Shown here one piece after another: positions 61,573 through 64,000 of a stretch of 64,000 nt of DNA; position 1 is the first letter of the stretch; each line of letters begins with the position of its first letter. Origin of the DNA: UBA1672 sp963977495 (GTDB lineage: Bacteria > Pseudomonadota > Alphaproteobacteria > Micavibrionales > Micavibrionaceae). Both the position numbers and the translations under genes were made by a program. The stretch spans positions 806,001 to 870,000 of the forward strand of contig CAXBOT010000001.1 of assembly GCA_963977495.1 (NCBI GenBank). Reading direction: 5' to 3'. Below the pieces are notes generated by a model, which was given only the letters and a program-made list of their open reading frames with translations, did no database searches and was not told the DNA's origin.

Positions 61573-61594
61573 AGCTGGCTTCCTTACTAATAAG

Positions 61595-61612
61595 TTAGTT
61601 AGTGATAACTAA
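61595..61612. promoter_or_regulatory. TetR-type operator palindrome
   Basis: TTAGTTA-GTGA-TAACTAA, a perfect 7-bp inverted repeat with a 4-base centre, immediately upstream of the tetR-hlyD-ABC operon. Confidence 0.7.
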
Positions 61613-61755
61613 TCTATAAGGAGTCTTGGCTAATGTCAATTTTAAATAAAACCAGACTTTACAAAAATCTTAGTTTGATTTTAGAGGTGTCGCCCAGAAA
61701 ACGTATACATCCACGTTACCATTTACATGTAATAGCAAAACAAAGGGGTATGTTC

Positions 61756-62130
61756 ATGAATAACAAAAATCAGGATAATCCAGCACCTTTCTCTTTGCGC
61801 CTAACAACGGCGGAAAGGGCTTTATTAACACACAAGGCAGGCACTATGCCTCTTGGTGCGTATATTCGCATATGCCTGTTTGATAAGCCAACCCCCAGAA
61901 TAAAGCAGCGGCGTATTACGCAAGACCAAAAACAACTTGCTCAAATTATGGCCTTTATCAGCGCAACGCGTATTCCTGGCAATCTGAACCAAATAGCAAA
62001 AGCGATTAATAGCGGGACGATCATCGTCACAGAAGAGCTTGAACATAACATCAAACAAGCGTGTGAAGACATTGACTTTATCAAGGCTGCCATCACCAAA
62101 GCTCTCGGTTTTCAGGAAAAACACGAATGA
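61756..62130 (+). CDS. Mobilisation protein MobC-like
   Basis: 124 residues from the ATG at 61756, with AGGGG eight bases upstream; an in-frame start 41 codons earlier lacks a site. FSLRLTTAERALLTHKAGTMPLGAYI is a ribbon-helix-helix-like opening, and FISATRIPGNLNQIAKAINSG is the MobC signature. The protein would help open oriT for the relaxase encoded next, with which it overlaps by four bases. Confidence 0.75.
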   Translation: MNNKNQDNPAPFSLRLTTAERALLTHKAGTMPLGAYIRICLFDKPTPRIKQRRITQDQKQLAQIMAFISATRIPGNLNQIAKAINSGTIIVTEELEHNIKQACEDIDFIKAAITKALGFQEKHE

Positions 62131-63422
62131 TTTTAAAAGGATCGCAACGCAGTGGAGCCAAGCAATTGGCAATGCACCTGCTTAAAGCTGAAGAAAACGA
62201 GCATGTTGAGATTTATGAAGTAGATGGCTTCTATACGACCAATAAAAACCTTTATAGTGCCTTTAATGAAATCAAAACACTCAGTAGCAGTACACGCTGC
62301 AAACAGTTTATGTTTTCGGTGTCACTTAATCCGCCGCAAAATGAAGCTGCACCAGTTGAATATTTCGAACATGCTATTCAGCGCATTGAAGAAAAACTTA
62401 ATCTAGAAGGCCAGTCGCGCGTTATTGTTTTTCATGAGAAGGAAGGCCGCCGCCATGCACATTGTGTCTGGTCACGTATTGATTACAAAGAAATGAAAGC
62501 GATCAACCTGCCCCACTACAAGCAAAAACTTAACGAAATCGCCAAAGAGCTTTATTTAAAATATGAGTGGGAACTGCCCAAAGGCTTTATTGACCGGCAA
62601 TATAGCAACCCTTTGAATTTCACCCTCGCAGAATGGCAACAAGCCAAACGTGCGGGTGAAGACACACATTTGCTCAAAGCTCTTTTTAGGCAATCCTGGG
62701 ATCGATCAGATAATAAGCAGGCCTTTGCCAATGCTTTACAAGAATATGGCTTTACACTGGCGCGTGGGGATCGGCGTGGTTATGTTGCCGTTGATTACAA
62801 AGGCGAAGTTTATTCATTGAGCCGCTGGACGGGCGTTAAAACACGGGCGCTCAATAATCGCCTAGGTAGCAATGAGGATCTTCCATCTGTTCAAGACGCC
62901 AAAGACCATACAGCTAAAAAAATGACCGGCGTCTTGCGAGGATACATTGATGATATCCGGCAAAAAAGGAATAAGAAGTTCCTTCCTTTAAAAAATGCTG
63001 CGCAGACAATGCGCGGCAGCCATAAAAATGCGCGGGAAGAATTGGAGCGCGTACAAAATACGCGGCGCGCGCAGGAAACACAAAGACGAATGGACCGACT
63101 GCCTCAAGGCCTAATAAGAGGCCTACTATCGCGCATTACCGGCAAATACCAAAAAATACAAATGCAAAACGAAATTGAGACGAACGCCTGTAATGAACGA
63201 GACGAGCGAGAAAAGCAGGACTTGGTTGACAAACAACTTGTTGAACGTGGGCGTTTACAAGAAAAAATGGAAGCGGTACGTGAAGAGGATAAAGAAACGC
63301 TTTTAGAAATGCGCAAAGACATTGGTCGTTATTTAGATATGCGCGAAAAACAGCCCGATGCAACGCCCAATTTTACATTAAATGGCCCAGAAAATGTGTC
63401 GCATAGCTATAGTGATAATTAA
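62127..63422 (+). CDS. MobA/VirD2-type relaxase
   Basis: 431 residues. The N-terminal relaxase domain starts ILKGSQRSGAKQLAMHLL and contains NEHVEIYEVDGF, CKQFMFSVSLNPP and the metal-binding H103-x6-H110-A-H112 (motif III, HEKEGRRHAHCVW). The C-terminal third is charged coiled-coil. It would nick oriT and lead the element's DNA during mobilisation. The tyrosine nucleophile is not obvious in the first residues; the family uses an early or mid-domain Tyr. No coupling protein or type IV secretion genes are in the window, so transfer may need a helper. Confidence 0.85.
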   Translation: MILKGSQRSGAKQLAMHLLKAEENEHVEIYEVDGFYTTNKNLYSAFNEIKTLSSSTRCKQFMFSVSLNPPQNEAAPVEYFEHAIQRIEEKLNLEGQSRVIVFHEKEGRRHAHCVWSRIDYKEMKAINLPHYKQKLNEIAKELYLKYEWELPKGFIDRQYSNPLNFTLAEWQQAKRAGEDTHLLKALFRQSWDRSDNKQAFANALQEYGFTLARGDRRGYVAVDYKGEVYSLSRWTGVKTRALNNRLGSNEDLPSVQDAKDHTAKKMTGVLRGYIDDIRQKRNKKFLPLKNAAQTMRGSHKNAREELERVQNTRRAQETQRRMDRLPQGLIRGLLSRITGKYQKIQMQNEIETNACNERDEREKQDLVDKQLVERGRLQEKMEAVREEDKETLLEMRKDIGRYLDMREKQPDATPNFTLNGPENVSHSYSDN

Positions 63423-63493
63423 AATAAGCACTATTTTATAATATATTAATAATTTTATAATTAATTCATATAATTAGACTATATTTAATAAAC

Positions 63494-63523
63494 TTGATTT
63501 GTCAGAAATAAATATGTTATTAT
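63494..63523 (+). promoter_or_regulatory. Putative promoter of the AbiEi-like gene
   Basis: TTGATT (-35) and TATTAT (-10, one mismatch) separated by 18 bases, 22 bases before the ATG. It lies in an A+T-rich gap of about 120 bases after the relaxase gene. Confidence 0.4.
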
Positions 63524-63544
63524 CTTACTATAAGGATAGATGAT

Positions 63545-64000
63545 ATGAATACGATTATACAAACCATAACCCGCAGAATTCGCGCTAAACAGCGCGGCTG
63601 GGTCTTTACACCTAAAGACTTTCTGGATGTTGGGTCACGCGCAGCCGTTGACCAAACGCTGTCACGTCTGGTGAAGCAAGGTTTCATCAGACGACTGGAT
63701 CGTGGTGTTTATGACTTCCCCAAAACTCATCCAACGCTTGGCATACTCTCCCCTAGTGCAGATGATCTTGCGCAGGCTGTTGCGGCGCAAACCGGCGATA
63801 TTGTTTTTCCATCGGGTGCGGCGGCGGCTAATTTCCTGGGCCTATCAACACAAGTGCCTGCCAGGCCGGTTTTCATGACCAATGGCTCAACCAGAACAAA
63901 GAAAGTAGCGGGTCGTAACATTCGCCTTCAACATGCCCGAGTGCCCATCATGCAGCAGATATCTGATAAAGCGAACTTTGTTCTTCAAGCCCTTTACTAT
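63545..64000 (+). CDS. DUF6088/AbiEi-type antitoxin-like protein (partial, 3' end outside)
   Basis: The first 152 residues are present. A winged-helix start (RAKQRGWVFTPKDFLDVGSR ... LSRLVKQGFIRRLDRGVYDFP, read in parts) is followed by the AbiEi-like core (SADDLAQAVAAQTGDIVFPSG, NFLGLSTQVPARPVFMTNG). Such proteins are usually antitoxins that pair with an AbiEii nucleotidyltransferase toxin encoded immediately downstream, which would be outside the window. A good ribosome site (AAGGA) precedes the ATG. This system often stabilises mobile elements. Confidence 0.75.
   Translation, partial: MNTIIQTITRRIRAKQRGWVFTPKDFLDVGSRAAVDQTLSRLVKQGFIRRLDRGVYDFPKTHPTLGILSPSADDLAQAVAAQTGDIVFPSGAAAANFLGLSTQVPARPVFMTNGSTRTKKVAGRNIRLQHARVPIMQQISDKANFVLQALYY

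Larger units (their letters stand above)
21862..64000. mobile_element. Integrated mobilisable element carrying nitrate respiration (left end; right end outside)
   Basis: Left border: the tRNA-Val fragment with ACTGCCCC repeats just inside. Internal support: a truncated transporter gene at the edge, mobC and relaxase genes at 61.7-63.4 kb, an AbiEi-like gene at the window end, and cargo dominated by anaerobic genes sharing one promoter motif. No integrase and no intact tRNA-Val are in the window, so the right border and total size are unknown. It is also possible that more than one element is nested here. Confidence 0.6.

Noticed and set aside
61613..61755. Origin of transfer (oriT) ahead of mobC
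   Set aside because: Position is right, but I see no inverted repeat plus nick-site motif I can name.
1..64000. CRISPR arrays and insertion sequences
   Set aside because: No regularly spaced repeats and no transposase-like protein in any frame.

Overview
The window looks like an alphaproteobacterium: the gene families fit this class (TatD/metallo-hydrolase pair, UbiM-type hydroxylase, fused NarK1-NarK2, NsrR/NnrS/Dnr set, a MobC/relaxase pair of alphaproteobacterial type). I cannot place the order. By eye, the left third is richer in G+C than most of the DNA after about 22 kb.

Left part (1-21.86 kb), resident chromosome. It holds the end of a TatD-type nuclease gene overlapping a metallo-beta-lactamase hydrolase, then an unusual membrane permease fused to FG-GAP/UnbV repeats. 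A kinase-like protein, a DKNYY-type exported protein, a large MscS-family mechanosensitive channel and two unknown proteins follow. Next come a membrane-anchored thioredoxin-fold protein that has lost its cysteines, the sulfurtransferase SseA and an alpha/beta hydrolase. A signalling cluster has three stand-alone receiver proteins, a PAS histidine kinase and a stand-alone PAS protein, around a flagellin with a LamG-like insert.

At 21862-21907 lies the 3' part of a tRNA-Val(UAC) gene on the minus strand, cut at the anticodon loop and followed by repeated ACTGCCCC motifs. This is what an integrated element leaves behind, and the orientation puts the element to the right, up to and beyond the window end. 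The mobilisation genes mobC and relaxase (61.7-63.4 kb) support this. The intact tRNA and an integrase would be expected beyond 64 kb; neither is seen here.

Element part (22-64 kb). The cargo is a nearly complete kit for nitrate respiration and anaerobic life: hemN, ubiM, gcdH, a porin, carbonic anhydrase, nrdDG, moeA, a Crp/Fnr regulator with a cysteine-rich tail, narK, narGHJI-ppiC, nnrS, a second Crp/Fnr regulator, and moaA-moaCB-moaD-moaE-mobA behind a probable molybdenum-cofactor riboswitch. A TSUP permease, moeB, hmp and nsrR follow. Eight copies of an FNR/Dnr-type palindrome (TTGAT-N4-ATCAA and one near-copy) sit in front of nearly all these units, so they form one regulon. No nitrite, NO or N2O reductase is present: respiration would stop at nitrite, with NO handled by Hmp/NnrS under NsrR.

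The right end carries a TetR-controlled HlyD/ABC export operon with a perfect operator palindrome, the mobilisation genes, and a DUF6088/AbiEi-like gene cut by the window end.
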